A stretch of DNA of 64,000 nt from Methylosinus sp. H3A (GTDB lineage: Bacteria > Pseudomonadota > Alphaproteobacteria > Rhizobiales > Beijerinckiaceae). The notes under the pieces were generated by a model. It was not told the origin of the DNA, made no database searches, and saw only the letters and a list, made by a program, of their open reading frames with translations. Where the stretch lies: the NCBI RefSeq assembly GCF_015709455.1, contig NZ_JADNQW010000005.1:248001-312000 (forward strand), written 5' to 3'. This document shows positions 45,992 through 55,810 of this stretch, piece after piece; position 1 is the stretch's first letter; each line of letters begins with the position of its first letter. The position numbers and the translations under genes were made by a program.

Positions 45992-46723
45992 TCAGGAGTA
46001 GGATCGAATGAGACTGCCGACGAGCAGATTCCAGCCGTCGATGAGAATGAAGAACAATACTTTTATGGGCAGCGAAATGGCCGTGGGCGGCAGCATCATC
46101 ATGCCCATCGACATGGTGATCACGGCGACGATCATGTCGATGACGAGGAACGGCAGGACAATGAGAAATCCTATCTCGAATCCGCGGCGCAGCTCGGAGA
46201 TCATGAAGGCCGGGGCGAGCACCTGAAGACCGAGCTTGTCATAGTCTCCGGTCGTCGCTTTGTCCTTCACGAGGTTCTCGAACAGCTTGATGTCCTTGTC
46301 GCGCACATTGGCGATCATGAAGCGCCGAAACGGCTGCGAAATCTTCTCGAACGCCTCGACCTCGGTGATTTTATTGTCCATCAATGGCCTCAGCCCGTCC
46401 TTCCAGGCCGCGTCGAAGGTCGGCGCCATGACATAGAAGGTCATGAACAAGGCGAGGCTGATCAAAACGAGATTGGCCGGCGTGCTCTGCAACCCCAATC
46501 CGCTGCGCAGGAACGATAGCGCGATGGCGAAACGAGTGAAGCTCGTCACCATGATGAGCAGCCCCGGCGCGATGGAGAGGACCGTCAATATGACGACAAG
46601 CTGAACGATCCTCCCGCTCGCCGCCCCCCCTCCGGAGGGCAGCAGAGCATTCAGGTCGAACCCCTGCGCGACCGCGGCGGTCGGCAGCAGCAAGAGAAGG
46701 ACGATTGCGGCCCAGCGCTTCAT
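45992..46723 (-). CDS. fliP: Flagellar export apparatus protein FliP
   Basis: The 243-residue membrane protein has a cleavable signal (AAIVLLLLLPTAAVAQG) and four further hydrophobic segments, including MVTSFTRFAIALSFLRSGLGLQSTP and FLIVLPFLVIDMIVAVITMSMGMMMLPP. The ATG overlaps the fliL stop as ATGA. Confidence 0.96.
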   Translation of the reverse strand: MKRWAAIVLLLLLPTAAVAQGFDLNALLPSGGGAASGRIVQLVVILTVLSIAPGLLIMVTSFTRFAIALSFLRSGLGLQSTPANLVLISLALFMTFYVMAPTFDAAWKDGLRPLMDNKITEVEAFEKISQPFRRFMIANVRDKDIKLFENLVKDKATTGDYDKLGLQVLAPAFMISELRRGFEIGFLIVLPFLVIDMIVAVITMSMGMMMLPPTAISLPIKVLFFILIDGWNLLVGSLIRSYS

Positions 46724-47298
46724 TGAACGACCAGCGCTTGAATGATGACCTCCTGAATATGCCCCTCGGAACGGATCGACGCCCGATCGGTCAGATCTTC
46801 GTGCAGACGCCGCAGACCGTCGGAACCCTCGAGAGACGCGAGCGTCATCGTCCGCAGGAAAGCGACGATGTCGGCGGTCACCTGCGAGATCAATATGTCT
46901 GGTTGCGGCACCGCCTGAGAATCGTAAACGATCGAGGCCTGAAGTCGCACCCATCCGGTCTCCGGGGTGGCGAGATTAGTGACGATCGGCGCGAGCTCCT
47001 TGAGCTTCATCTTCGCCTGGGGGCCCTCCTTCGCAGCGCCCTCGCCGGGCGCCGCGGCACCATGTCCGCCATGTCCTTTGTCGGCCTGCTCCGCGCCCTT
47101 TTTCGGCGCCATGCTCTCATGCTGCAGCGGCTCGACGGCCGGCGGCTTGCCGGCGGCGGCCGGGTCGCCCGTCAATGTGAAGCCCAGGAAGCCGCCGCCG
47201 CCGGCGCCCATCGCCGTCGCGACGATGAGCGCGAGCGCCAGCTGCCCAGAGGACGAAGCTTGCGGTTCGGCGGCGGTGGAGCCAGGCGGCGCGGCCAC
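46720..47298 (-). CDS. fliL: Flagellar basal body protein FliL
   Basis: The 192-residue protein has one transmembrane helix (LALALIVATAMGAGGGGFLGFTL), a Lys/Glu/His-rich linker, and a periplasmic domain with ELAPIVTNLATPETGWVRLQASIVYD. FliL surrounds the stator. A GTG start at 47298 is chosen because GGAAGG lies just upstream and it begins after the flgH stop at 47319. Confidence 0.85.
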   Translation of the reverse strand: MAAPPGSTAAEPQASSSGQLALALIVATAMGAGGGGFLGFTLTGDPAAAGKPPAVEPLQHESMAPKKGAEQADKGHGGHGAAAPGEGAAKEGPQAKMKLKELAPIVTNLATPETGWVRLQASIVYDSQAVPQPDILISQVTADIVAFLRTMTLASLEGSDGLRRLHEDLTDRASIRSEGHIQEVIIQALVVQ

Positions 47299-47318
47299 GA
47301 TCCCTTCCTCTCCCTGTC

Positions 47319-48044
47319 TCAGAACGGCGCGAATATGTCGTAGGCCTGCTGGCCCCACGCCGGCTGCTGCACCTCCGACAATCTCCCGCGTCCCCCATAG
47401 GAGACGCGCGCCTCGGCGATCTTGTCGTAGGAGATCATATTGTCCTTGCCGATGTCCCGTGGCCGCGCGATGCCAGCGATCGTCAGCACGCGCAGCTCGT
47501 AATTGACGCGGATCTCCTGCGATCCGCGCAACATCAGATTGCCGTTGGGCAGAACCGCGGTGACGACCGCCGCGACAGACAAGCGAATCTGCTCGGATCG
47601 ATTGATCGACCCCTGCCCCTGCGTCGAGCTGCTGGACTGCAGATCATTGTTGACGGAGCCCGTCCACTTCCGCTCGGGCGGAGCGGAGGAGGCCCCGGCG
47701 AGAAAATCGAAAAGGAACGACCATGTGGTCTTGATCTTGGAATCGCGCGAGCGATCCGTCGAATTGCCCAGAACGGCCTTGTCGTCCATAGATATATTGA
47801 CCGTGACGACATCGCCCACCGTCATCGCCCGCACGTCGCGGTAGAGATTCACTCGGTTCTCGTCGAGCCGCATCTGCGGCCCGAGCGCAGGAGGCCGCGT
47901 CGACCCGGTCGGCAGTTGGTCGTCATAAGTCGACAAGCCACTACCCACAGGACTCATGTGCGGCTCTCGCCCGATGTCGCGCGGGTCCGCCGCGCATCCG
48001 GACAGCGCCAAGATAGAACCGACCGCAATGCCGATTTTCTTCAT
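47319..48044 (-). CDS. flgH: Flagellar L-ring lipoprotein FlgH
   Basis: The 241-residue protein has a lipobox (LALSGCAAD) and FlgH motifs VNLYRDVRAMTVGDVVTVNI, NGNLMLRGSQEIRVNYELRVLTIAGIARPRDI and GGRGRLSEVQQPAWGQQAYDIFAPF. It forms the outer-membrane ring. It overlaps motE by 4 bases. Confidence 0.96.
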   Translation of the reverse strand: MKKIGIAVGSILALSGCAADPRDIGREPHMSPVGSGLSTYDDQLPTGSTRPPALGPQMRLDENRVNLYRDVRAMTVGDVVTVNISMDDKAVLGNSTDRSRDSKIKTTWSFLFDFLAGASSAPPERKWTGSVNNDLQSSSSTQGQGSINRSEQIRLSVAAVVTAVLPNGNLMLRGSQEIRVNYELRVLTIAGIARPRDIGKDNMISYDKIAEARVSYGGRGRLSEVQQPAWGQQAYDIFAPF

Positions 48045-48589
48045 TGCTTCTTTCCGCCGCCGACGAGACTCGACAATGCGGCCACCTTCTTCGTCAACAC
48101 GACGGCGCGGGAGGCCTCCATCTCATTGAGGATCGCGCTGGACTGCTTAGGCTGGAGCCGCATCAACATGGCCGCGGCCATGTCCTCCTCCATACTCGCG
48201 AATTGCGCGGCCGCCGCCTCGGGCCGCATGCGTCCATAGATGGAAACGAGCCTTTCGTCCGTCTGCTTCAGAAGGGTGTCGTAGCGATCGAGCACATCCT
48301 GCAGCTCCGCTCGCTTCGCTTCGAGTTCGACGGTGCGTTTGGCGATTCTCTGCTCTATATCGAGCAGCTCCTTCTCCTGACGCGCGTTACGGGCCGCGCC
48401 CGCGGCGGCCGCGACATCGGCGCAATATTGGCGCGCATCGGGCGGCGGCGCAGCGCGCGCTTCGCGCAGGCGCGGCGCCTCCTCCCGGGAGATCGGCTCC
48501 GCCTTCTTCTGCTCCGCGCCGACGGCGAAGGCGCAGGAAACGAACGCCGCCGCGGCGACGAGCGGGAACGCCTTTCGCAAATTTGACAT
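48041..48589 (-). CDS. motE: MotE-like periplasmic motility chaperone
   Basis: The 182-residue protein has a signal peptide (AFPLVAAAAFVSCAFAVGA), a long coiled coil (EKELLDIEQRIAKRTVELEAKRAELQDVLDRYD) and a C-terminal helical part (AAAQFASMEEDMAAAMLMRLQPKQSSAILNEM) related to the MgtE N-domain. In Sinorhizobium MotE folds and stabilises MotC. Here it starts the operon with flgH-fliL-fliP. Confidence 0.8.
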   Translation of the reverse strand: MSNLRKAFPLVAAAAFVSCAFAVGAEQKKAEPISREEAPRLREARAAPPPDARQYCADVAAAAGAARNARQEKELLDIEQRIAKRTVELEAKRAELQDVLDRYDTLLKQTDERLVSIYGRMRPEAAAAQFASMEEDMAAAMLMRLQPKQSSAILNEMEASRAVVLTKKVAALSSLVGGGKKQ

Positions 48590-48820
48590 GGGATCTGGCT
48601 CAAGGTCGATCTTTGACATCGCACAGGCTGCCCGATCCGCCTTGCGTGTGGCTTGCACGGAGACAGAATCGGCGGCCGCGGCGCGAACACGAACCTCGTG
48701 AATGAAGCATTACTTTATTTGGTTACTATTTCATTGACGCCGCGGAATCGATGCGGCTAAGTAGTCTCGATAGTGATTCGCGCAGATTGCCAGGGCGAGA
48801 CGGATGTCAAGGGGACGGCA

Positions 48821-49489
48821 ATGTTCATAATCGTCGACGAGCGTGAACTGGTGACGAGTGGGTATGCGCGCCACTTCGGCCAGGAGGGAATCTCCTCGGC
48901 GGGATTCTGTTCCGGGCAGTTCATCGATTGGGTCGACTCCGCCGTCGAGACGGATATGCTCGCTGTGGAGGCCTTTTTGATCGGCGAATGCCCGGAGCGC
49001 GAAGAGCTGCCGAAGCTCATTCGCAAACGTTCGCAGGCGCCGGTCATCGCGATGAACGAGGCGCCATCGCTCGAGCAGACGCTGGGGCTGTTCACCGCGG
49101 GCGTCGACGATGTGGTCCGCAAGCCGATTCATGTGAAGGAAATACTCGCGCGCGTCTACGCCATTCGGCGCCGCGCGGAGACCCGCCGAGATCATGCCGT
49201 CGTCGGGCCGATGCAGGTGTTCTTCGACGGCCGCGATCCGCTGGTGCGCGGAGAAGCGTTCAACCTGCCGCGCCGCGAGCGCAGAATTCTCGAATATTTC
49301 GTGATGAACCGCGGCCGCCGTCTGACCAAGTCGCAAATATTCAACGCGGTCTACGGCCTGTTCGACGACGTCGTCGAAGAGAATGTCGTCGAGAGCCATG
49401 TGAGCAAGCTGCGTAAGAAGCTGCGCGCCCGCCTCGGCTATGATCCAATCGATTCCCAGCGTTTCCTCGGCTATATGCTGATCGGCTGA
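48821..49489 (+). CDS. ftcR: FtcR/Rem-type flagellar transcription regulator
   Basis: The 222-residue protein pairs an atypical receiver with an OmpR-type winged helix ([34 protein letters not shown] and [17 protein letters not shown]). This type controls flagellar genes in Brucella (FtcR) and Sinorhizobium (Rem). The expected phosphoacceptor Asp appears to be Glu ([11 protein letters not shown]). The KP pair (VRKPIH) is kept. The ATG at 48821 has AAGGGGA upstream. It is divergent from motE. Confidence 0.85.
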   Translation: MFIIVDERELVTSGYARHFGQEGISSAGFCSGQFIDWVDSAVETDMLAVEAFLIGECPEREELPKLIRKRSQAPVIAMNEAPSLEQTLGLFTAGVDDVVRKPIHVKEILARVYAIRRRAETRRDHAVVGPMQVFFDGRDPLVRGEAFNLPRRERRILEYFVMNRGRRLTKSQIFNAVYGLFDDVVEENVVESHVSKLRKKLRARLGYDPIDSQRFLGYMLIG

Positions 49490-49572
49490 ACCTCGTTTCC
49501 ATCCACCTTCGATTAAAACCCGATCCCCGCAATGATTCCGGCCGGCGGTCTTTTCCGTCGGTCGAGCTTTTT

Positions 49573-50037
49573 TCAGTGCGGGATATCGTCTTTCGGAACG
49601 AAGGTGAAGCTCTTGACCAATGTCTCCCTCACGAGTTCCGCGCCGAGCCTCTGGTTGATGCTCTTCGTGAGTTCCTTCGTAAGCGAATTGAGGTCATATT
49701 TCTCGATCCGGCGGAAATCGAGACTATTGTCCGCATAGAGACGCCGAAACGCCTCGTCCATCACATAGCTGTCCGTGTCGACAGCGGCGCCTCCGCCGCC
49801 ATGTGATTTGTTCGACGCTTCGACGACATAGGCGAACTCCGCCGAAATATAGCCTTTCAGCGTTCCTTCGGAGATGATCGGGACGGTGATCGGCTTCACC
49901 TTCTTGACTTCGAGCTTTTCAACATGCGGAGCCGCCTCCGACGGCGTGCTCCGATGTGATTTCCAATAGGACGCGCCGAAGGTCGAGGCCAGCGTCACCA
50001 CGCAAGCCCAGATACCGATCAAAACCATTCGCAACAT
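49573..50037 (-). CDS. Membrane-anchored protein of unknown function, flagellar operon
   Basis: The 154-residue protein is not recognised. It has one N-terminal transmembrane helix (LIGIWACVVTLASTFGASYW) and a periplasmic part with a beta-rich half (VPIISEGTLKGYISAEFAYVVEA) and a helix-rich end (LTKELTKSINQRLGAELVRETLVKSFTFV). The layout is reminiscent of FliL, but no FliL motif is clear. It is last in the flgE operon. Confidence 0.6.
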   Translation of the reverse strand: MLRMVLIGIWACVVTLASTFGASYWKSHRSTPSEAAPHVEKLEVKKVKPITVPIISEGTLKGYISAEFAYVVEASNKSHGGGGAAVDTDSYVMDEAFRRLYADNSLDFRRIEKYDLNSLTKELTKSINQRLGAELVRETLVKSFTFVPKDDIPH

Positions 50038-50053
50038 CGGCTCGGCTCCAAAG

Positions 50054-50473
50054 TCAACGTTCCGCTGACGACCGTGTGGAATAGGTTCCGTCGGATTCCG
50101 CCATTTCGATCGTGCAGATCATTATGCCGGCAATCTCCCTCATCGCCTGAAGGCGCCGCTCCAACAGCTTTCCATTCTCGAAGAGCGTGGCGCGTAAACA
50201 TTCGATTTTCGATTCGATCGCCGCAGAGCGTGGCGCGGCATAGGCGCGAGAGGCGCGGGAGAATTCCAGCAGCGCATGTGTCTTGCGTGCGTTAAACTCC
50301 TCGAAGTCGACATTGGCGCGCGCCCTCAGCGCCTCGCTCTCACGCTCGATGAGCCGGGTCAGCCGATCGACGCAACCGACGAAGGCGGCGCGCCGGGCCT
50401 CCTGAGCGTGATCCCCCCTAAACGTCGCCCCACTCACAGTTTCATCGCCATGTCGTTGCGCGGCCATGTCCAA
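50054..50473 (-). CDS. Helical FlgN-like protein
   Basis: The 139-residue protein is a long helix-forming chain (FVGCVDRLTRLIERESEALRARANVDFEEFNARKTHALLEFSRASRA). The LIERESEALR and K-x-x-L-L spacing recalls FlgN-type chaperones for FlgK/FlgL. Its position after a rod-binding gene and a FliJ-like gene supports that. Similarity is weak. Confidence 0.5.
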   Translation of the reverse strand: MDMAAQRHGDETVSGATFRGDHAQEARRAAFVGCVDRLTRLIERESEALRARANVDFEEFNARKTHALLEFSRASRAYAAPRSAAIESKIECLRATLFENGKLLERRLQAMREIAGIMICTIEMAESDGTYSTRSSAER

Positions 50474-50522
50474 ATTCCGTTCAAACCGAGTCCAATCGCG
50501 ATTGAAGAGATATCCGAGCGGC

Positions 50523-50993
50523 TCACGACGTCGTCGAGAGCTTCGCGCGGGTCGTCAAATCATGCTCGAGAAGCTTACGCAGCCCAAGGCCGCCCGATTT
50601 CGCGATCTGATCGCCGATCTGCTCCGCCACCATCGATCGCCACACCTCTCCCGCCGTGCCGTGACCAAAAGATCCGCCTTCCGTCTTCGGAAGCATCGTC
50701 TCGAGGCAGGACTGAATTATGAACGCCTCGAACTTCTGCGCCGCATCGACCGGACGAGCGCTCGGCGAAGCCGCGGCGGCGGAGCGGCTGGTCGCTATGG
50801 GCGAAGCGACGACCGTGGGTCTGACCGCCGGTAGCGGCTTGCGATTGTCCGCCACAAGATTCGCAAAGCCGTCGACAGAGCCGGGCGACGTGTTCGACAT
50901 CTCGCTCAGTCGCACGACCGCCGCGTTGCGACGGCTCGGATCGGCGGCCTTGGCGACTTCAGTGACGAGATCGGTAGCGGGAAAGATCGACAT
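50523..50993 (-). CDS. Rod-binding protein (FlgJ N-domain only)
   Basis: The 156-residue protein ends in the rod-binding domain of FlgJ: AQKFEAFIIQSCLETMLPK and FGHGTAGEVWRSMVAEQIGDQIAKSGGLGLRKLL. The muramidase half of enterobacterial FlgJ is absent; a separate transglycosylase gene (33989-34579) may replace it. The inner ATG at 50993 is preferred. Confidence 0.85.
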   Translation of the reverse strand: MSIFPATDLVTEVAKAADPSRRNAAVVRLSEMSNTSPGSVDGFANLVADNRKPLPAVRPTVVASPIATSRSAAAASPSARPVDAAQKFEAFIIQSCLETMLPKTEGGSFGHGTAGEVWRSMVAEQIGDQIAKSGGLGLRKLLEHDLTTRAKLSTTS

Positions 50994-51039
50994 GCGTCTC
51001 CAATCCTTCGACAGCGACTCTTCTTCTAGACGAAGAGAC

Positions 51040-51441
51040 TTACGGCGCGCTGAAGTCCTGACGCGTTGCGCAATGGTCGATGATTTCCCGAAGCGCCTCC
51101 AACTCCGAGATTCTCTCTCGCTCGATCTCCGCATCGGCGACAAGTCGCTCCGCCTGCTTGACACGCTTGGCTTGCTCGAGAGTCACATTCGTCTGGCGCT
51201 CGACCTCCTTATGCAGCTCTTGCTGCTGCCGGATGTTGGCCTTCAAACGTCGGAGAACCACTTCGGGAAAAAGCGTGATCATCTCGCGACTGCCATCGAG
51301 ACATTCGACAATGCGCGATTCCTCCTCCTTCAACTCTCGCGCCTTGCGTTCAAGACGCGACAATCGTCCGACTTCGATACGATGCAACTGCTCATGCACC
51401 GCGAGAATGCGCTTTTGATTTTTCCAATTCATCGCCATCAT
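51040..51441 (-). CDS. FliJ-like coiled-coil protein
   Basis: The 133-residue protein is a two-stranded coiled coil (HEQLHRIEVGRLSRLERKARELKEEES and RQQQELHKEVERQTNVTLEQAKRVKQAERL), as in FliJ, the export chaperone that works with FliI/FlhA. Its ATG overlaps the fliR stop as ATGA. FliJ assignment rests on size, position and coil. Confidence 0.65.
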   Translation of the reverse strand: MMAMNWKNQKRILAVHEQLHRIEVGRLSRLERKARELKEEESRIVECLDGSREMITLFPEVVLRRLKANIRQQQELHKEVERQTNVTLEQAKRVKQAERLVADAEIERERISELEALREIIDHCATRQDFSAP

Positions 51442-52193
51442 CCGGACAAGAGCCAGGCGCCGAACGCCGAGGCGAAAGCCGTGAAGAAATCATCGGCCAT
51501 GACATAAAACCAATAGATTCCGAGCCCGATAAGCAGCGGTGTCGACACGAAATACACAGGTATCGAGGGTGACATGCGATTGAGGAAGCCAAAGGCGAGA
51601 TTGACGATGAATCCAAAAAGGAGAAACGGGCTGCTGATGCGCAGCGCGAGCAAAAAAGCCTGCGAGAGCACCTTCATATACTCGCGTAGAATTCCATCGG
51701 CCCGCATACCGTCGCTCACCGGGATAGCGGAGTAGGATGCGAACAGCCCGCGAATCATTTCCCAATGCTGATCGAGCACGAAAACGAGCGTGGTAGCGCC
51801 GAGCATGATAAAGGAACTCATCGCGGGAAGCGGCTCCGCCTCTTCCACCGCAGCGCCCAATATGTTGCCGAGCCCCGTCGTCATCGCAGCAGCGGTCGTC
51901 ATGGTCTCGAGAGCGAAGAAAAACAGCCGCGCCATCGACCCGATCAGCACACCGATCAGAAGCTCGCCGAGCAGCACGAAAACTATGCCGCCAGGAGTAG
52001 CCTCCGCCACGACGGGCGCGACGACATCGGCGAGCGCCGGCGCCAGCGCGATCGTCACGCCAATCGCAATATAGAGCCGCGCGCGCATCGGCACCCTCTG
52101 GCTCGAAAAGCCAGGAATTGTCATGATGCAGGCGCCGATCCTGCAAAATAGCACGAAGAGCGTCGTAAGGACGCCCGGCAAGCCCATCGTCAC
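51438..52193 (-). CDS. fliR: Flagellar export apparatus protein FliR
   Basis: The 251-residue protein has six hydrophobic segments. Family stretches are [27 protein letters not shown] and [44 protein letters not shown]. It forms the export gate with FliP and FliQ. It overlaps flhA by 4 bases. Confidence 0.95.
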   Translation of the reverse strand: MTMGLPGVLTTLFVLFCRIGACIMTIPGFSSQRVPMRARLYIAIGVTIALAPALADVVAPVVAEATPGGIVFVLLGELLIGVLIGSMARLFFFALETMTTAAAMTTGLGNILGAAVEEAEPLPAMSSFIMLGATTLVFVLDQHWEMIRGLFASYSAIPVSDGMRADGILREYMKVLSQAFLLALRISSPFLLFGFIVNLAFGFLNRMSPSIPVYFVSTPLLIGLGIYWFYVMADDFFTAFASAFGAWLLSG

Positions 52194-54274
52194 GAGATCG
52201 TCCCGAGCGATTTGATCTCGACTCCGCGGGCGATCTCGAGATGCGATAGAATGGGAAGCGCCGAGAAGAGCCGACCCACGATCATTTTCACATAAGGACG
52301 CGCCTCTGGCGTCGTTACGACTGCAAATACGTCGCCGCGCTCGATACGCTCACGAATCGCCACGCCCGCTTCTTGACCGAACTGCTCGATGAGCGAAGGA
52401 TCCGCGTTGAATTCCACGATCTCGCCTTTCGCGTCGCGACGCAGGCTCTCGTGGAAAAACAAATCCCAACGAGCGCCGAGACGCAGAACGCTCAACACGC
52501 CGGTCACGGCGATTTCGCCACATATTTGCGGCGCGAGCCGCGTTCGCACATGTTCGACGATCGGCTCGGCGCGACGCGCATAGGGAACCACTTCACTCAC
52601 CGCCTCGAGAATGAGATCGAGATTGCGGATCGACACGCGCTCGGCCAGCAGCAGCTTCAGCACGGAATGGAGACCCGAGTTGGAGATGAGATTGGGCACC
52701 ATCTCATCGATGAGCTTACGATACTCGGGCTCGAGACGATCGAGAAGCATGCGCGCGTCTCGATAGGATAGCAGCTGCGAAAGATTATTGCGCAGCACTT
52801 CCGAAAGATGTGTGAGCAACACAGAGATCGGATCGACGGGCTCGAATCCCTCACGGCGCGCTTCCGCGACCAATGCGTCTGGAATCCAAAAGGATTTGAG
52901 ACCAAAGGCCGGATCGACCGTCTCGTCGCCCGGAAGATCGGGCTGTCGGCCCTGGCCGACGATAATGAGATGTTGGCCGAGCCGCAATTCTTGCGTGGTC
53001 ACGACCGTGCCATGGATCTTGATCTGATAGCTCTTCTGCTTCAGCGCGAGATCGTCCGTGAGCTTGATCTCCGGAATCACGAAGCCATATTGACGGGCGA
53101 AGTTGCGGCGCATCTTTCCGACGCGATGCGCCAGCTCGTCTTGCGACATCAACAGACGCGCCGATAGCTGCTTGCCGAGACAGAGCTCGACTCCGGGCGT
53201 TTTCAAATATTCGCGGATCGAGTCCTTGGCTTCCGCTTGCGCGCGTCGTTCGTCCTCGACCTTTTTGGCTTCTTCGGTTGCGCGGAGCTTTGCCGCTTGC
53301 TTCGGCGTCGAATAAGCGACGAAGGCCATCGCGCCGCCGAGCATCATGAATGGAGTCAGCGGCAGTCCCGGCATCATTGCGAGCACGAACAACAAAGACG
53401 AGGCGACATATAGCGCCTTTGGATAATTGCCGAGCTGACGCACGATGTTCTGCTCGGTCGATCCCCGCGTACCACCCTTCGAGACGAGAAGACCAGCCGC
53501 GAGCGAGACGATGAGCGCGGGGATCTGAGAAACGAGGCCTTCGCCGACAGAGAGCTTGGTGAACACATCGGCAGCATTCGACAATGGCATGCCATGTCGC
53601 GTGACGCCGATGACGATTCCGCCGAAGATATTGACGGCGAGAATGACGAGGCCCGCAATGGCGTCACCTCGAACGAATTTCGACGCACCGTCCATGGAGC
53701 CGAAGAAAGAGCTCTCCTCCTCGAGCTCACGGCGCCGCAGCTGCGCCTGCTTCTCGTCGATCAGTCCCGCGGAAAGGTCGGCGTCGATCGCCATTTGCTT
53801 TCCGGGGATCGAGTCGAGAGTGAAGCGCGCGCCGACTTCCGCGATACGCGTGGCGCCTTTGGTGATGACGAGAAAATTGACCGTGACGATGATTGCGAAG
53901 ACGGTCAAGCCGATGACGAAATCTCCGCTCATCACCAGCTTCGAGAAGCCGGCGATGATATAGCCGGCCGCCGCAGTTCCCTCCGCGCCATGTCCGAGAA
54001 TGAGCCGCGTCGTCGCAATATTGAGCGACAGACGCAGGATCGTCGCGACGAGAAGAATAGTCGGGAAAGCCGAGAACTCGAGCGGCTTCTGGATCCAGAG
54101 CGACACCATCAATATGAGCACGGCGAGCGCGATGGAGAAAGCGAGGCCGATGTCGATGAGAAAGGGCGGAATCGGGAGGAAAAAGATGCAGAGGATGAAG
54201 ATGATCGCCAGAGCAAATCCGACGTCCTTCGCCCGCGCCTCGGGTGGGCCTCCAGCCAGTGCGGCGTCGGTCAT
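52190..54274 (-). CDS. flhA: Flagellar export apparatus protein FlhA
   Basis: The 694-residue protein has about eight N-terminal transmembrane segments and a large cytoplasmic ring domain. The FHIPEP-region is [61 protein letters not shown]. The C-terminus carries [21 protein letters not shown]. It receives chaperone-bound substrates. Confidence 0.97.
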   Translation of the reverse strand: MTDAALAGGPPEARAKDVGFALAIIFILCIFFLPIPPFLIDIGLAFSIALAVLILMVSLWIQKPLEFSAFPTILLVATILRLSLNIATTRLILGHGAEGTAAAGYIIAGFSKLVMSGDFVIGLTVFAIIVTVNFLVITKGATRIAEVGARFTLDSIPGKQMAIDADLSAGLIDEKQAQLRRRELEEESSFFGSMDGASKFVRGDAIAGLVILAVNIFGGIVIGVTRHGMPLSNAADVFTKLSVGEGLVSQIPALIVSLAAGLLVSKGGTRGSTEQNIVRQLGNYPKALYVASSLLFVLAMMPGLPLTPFMMLGGAMAFVAYSTPKQAAKLRATEEAKKVEDERRAQAEAKDSIREYLKTPGVELCLGKQLSARLLMSQDELAHRVGKMRRNFARQYGFVIPEIKLTDDLALKQKSYQIKIHGTVVTTQELRLGQHLIIVGQGRQPDLPGDETVDPAFGLKSFWIPDALVAEARREGFEPVDPISVLLTHLSEVLRNNLSQLLSYRDARMLLDRLEPEYRKLIDEMVPNLISNSGLHSVLKLLLAERVSIRNLDLILEAVSEVVPYARRAEPIVEHVRTRLAPQICGEIAVTGVLSVLRLGARWDLFFHESLRRDAKGEIVEFNADPSLIEQFGQEAGVAIRERIERGDVFAVVTTPEARPYVKMIVGRLFSALPILSHLEIARGVEIKSLGTIS

Positions 54275-54325
54275 TGCTTTGCTCCCAGCGGCGTCGTGCG
54301 CTCCGCGACGTCGCGGGCGCCGCCC

Positions 54326-54592
54326 TCAGAATCCCTTTTCGATACGCGAATACGCATAGTCGGTGAACGCCTGGATCTGCGCGCCGAGGAATGGCGCGGA
54401 AAGCCCGAGCGCGACGAAGATCACGACGATCTTCGGCACGAACGTCAACGTCATTTCCTGAACTTGTGTCAGGGCCTGTAGCAATGCGATCACGATGCCG
54501 ACCGCCATCGCCGCGCCGACGACCGGGCTCGAGACGACGAGCACGGTGAAGATAGCGCGCTGCATGATCTCGAGCGCGTCGGCCTCGTTCAT
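54326..54592 (-). CDS. fliQ: Flagellar export apparatus protein FliQ
   Basis: The 88-residue protein has two transmembrane helices (FTVLVVSSPVVGAAMAVGIVIALLQA and FVPKIVVIFVALGLSAPFLGAQI) and the typical LTQVQEMTLTFVPK link. It overlaps flgD by 4 bases. Confidence 0.95.
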   Translation of the reverse strand: MNEADALEIMQRAIFTVLVVSSPVVGAAMAVGIVIALLQALTQVQEMTLTFVPKIVVIFVALGLSAPFLGAQIQAFTDYAYSRIEKGF

Positions 54593-55005
54593 TGGCTTAC
54601 CGTGACGCCCGAACCGAGAGAAATGGTCGAACCGTTGGTGAGCGTCGCTGTCGCGCCGGAGCTCGTTGTCGACACCGAGGCGACGACACCGGAGACCTTG
54701 CCATCAGAGGACGATATGGTCTTTCCGATGAATGAGCTCGCCTGGGTGAGCAAATTCGAATTCAGGATCGACGTCAGCGTGGAATTCGTCTTGACCGCCT
54801 GCTCCACCGATGAAAATGACGCGAGCTGGGACACGGTTTGGGTCGGGTCCATCGGCTTCGTCGGATCCTGATATTTCATCTCCGTGACCAGCAGCGTCAA
54901 AAACTGATCATAGCCGAGCGTCTGCGTGGAGCTGCTAGATGACGTTGCGCTCGAATTCGTCGTCGCCGTCGCGTTGGTAACGGCCGTCGTTGAAGTCACG
55001 GTCAC
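54589..55005 (-). CDS. flgD: Flagellar hook cap protein FlgD
   Basis: The 138-residue protein is short for FlgD but has its core: LGYDQFLTLLVTEMKYQDPTKPMDPTQTVSQLASFSSVEQAVKTNSTL. The N-terminus is Thr/Ser-rich. It caps the growing hook. Confidence 0.93.
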   Translation of the reverse strand: MTVTSTTAVTNATATTNSSATSSSSSTQTLGYDQFLTLLVTEMKYQDPTKPMDPTQTVSQLASFSSVEQAVKTNSTLTSILNSNLLTQASSFIGKTISSSDGKVSGVVASVSTTSSGATATLTNGSTISLGSGVTVSQ

Positions 55006-55017
55006 AGTATCGCCTCC

Positions 55018-55428
55018 TCAGGCTGCTTTGCCGCTGTCCTGCGCCGAACTCGGGACCAATATCTCCGATTCGAATGGGAACAGCGTGCGGATCGTCTTCA
55101 ACGCGTCGAACATGCGCTTATCGTCTACATATTTCGCAACCAGCGCCAGTCCATTGAGAATTCGCGGATCTGGAAAGGCGGTATCGAACGAGGCGAGCAT
55201 GCTGCGGCACATATCCAACGCCGCCGTAGTATCATTTGGCGACATCAGCATCAGCTGCACGACGAAATAGAGTTGCTTCAACGGCGAGGTTGCGTCCTTC
55301 GCCTGCATCACGTGGTTTTCGAGCAGAAAGGTCACGTCGTTGAGCAGCTCGATGCAGACTTTGCGATCAGCGCGGATGACCGCGCCGTTGAGATAGAGCT
55401 TTTCGCCCCGCCGTAACGAAATGTTCAT
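55018..55428 (-). CDS. flbT: Flagellin synthesis repressor FlbT
   Basis: The 136-residue protein starts MNISLRRGEKLYLNGAVIRADRKVCIELLNDVTFLLENHVMQ, typical of FlbT. In Caulobacter and Brucella FlbT controls flagellin mRNA through its 5' leader. A conserved leader is present on both flagellin genes here. Confidence 0.92.
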   Translation of the reverse strand: MNISLRRGEKLYLNGAVIRADRKVCIELLNDVTFLLENHVMQAKDATSPLKQLYFVVQLMLMSPNDTTAALDMCRSMLASFDTAFPDPRILNGLALVAKYVDDKRMFDALKTIRTLFPFESEILVPSSAQDSGKAA

Positions 55429-55435
55429 GCCGCCC

Positions 55436-55783
55436 TCAGCTCAGTCCATCGGCGATCATCTGATTGATCTCGATGACGCCGTCGAAATTGTCGGACCTAC
55501 CACAGTCGATCGCCTCGAGCTCACGAAGAATCCAAAGACCGATCGATATGAGCGATGCACGGAGCGCCTCGGGAAGCGCATTGCCATCGCTGCCGAGGTC
55601 TTCGACGAACACCGTCCAGATTCGTCGCATGTTCGCGGTCGCCTCGAACGACTCGCTGCTTCTCACCCCTTTCACCTTCGCGACGGCGAGAAGCCGGATC
55701 GCACGCTCGAGCAAGGCGCGCTCTCGCAAGCGAGCCGCGGCGGGGGAGTCTTCTACCGTCTGCGCATAGACATTACGATACAT
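55436..55783 (-). CDS. flaF: Flagellin regulator FlaF
   Basis: The 115-residue helical protein matches FlaF (YAQTVEDSPAAARLRERALLERAIRLLAVAKV and IWTVFVEDLGSDGNALPEALRASLISIGLWILRELEAI). FlaF acts with or against FlbT in flagellin synthesis. It sits directly upstream of flbT. Confidence 0.92.
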   Translation of the reverse strand: MYRNVYAQTVEDSPAAARLRERALLERAIRLLAVAKVKGVRSSESFEATANMRRIWTVFVEDLGSDGNALPEALRASLISIGLWILRELEAIDCGRSDNFDGVIEINQMIADGLS

Positions 55784-55810
55784 GCGGTTCTCTTCGAGTC
55801 ATTCGTGCGC

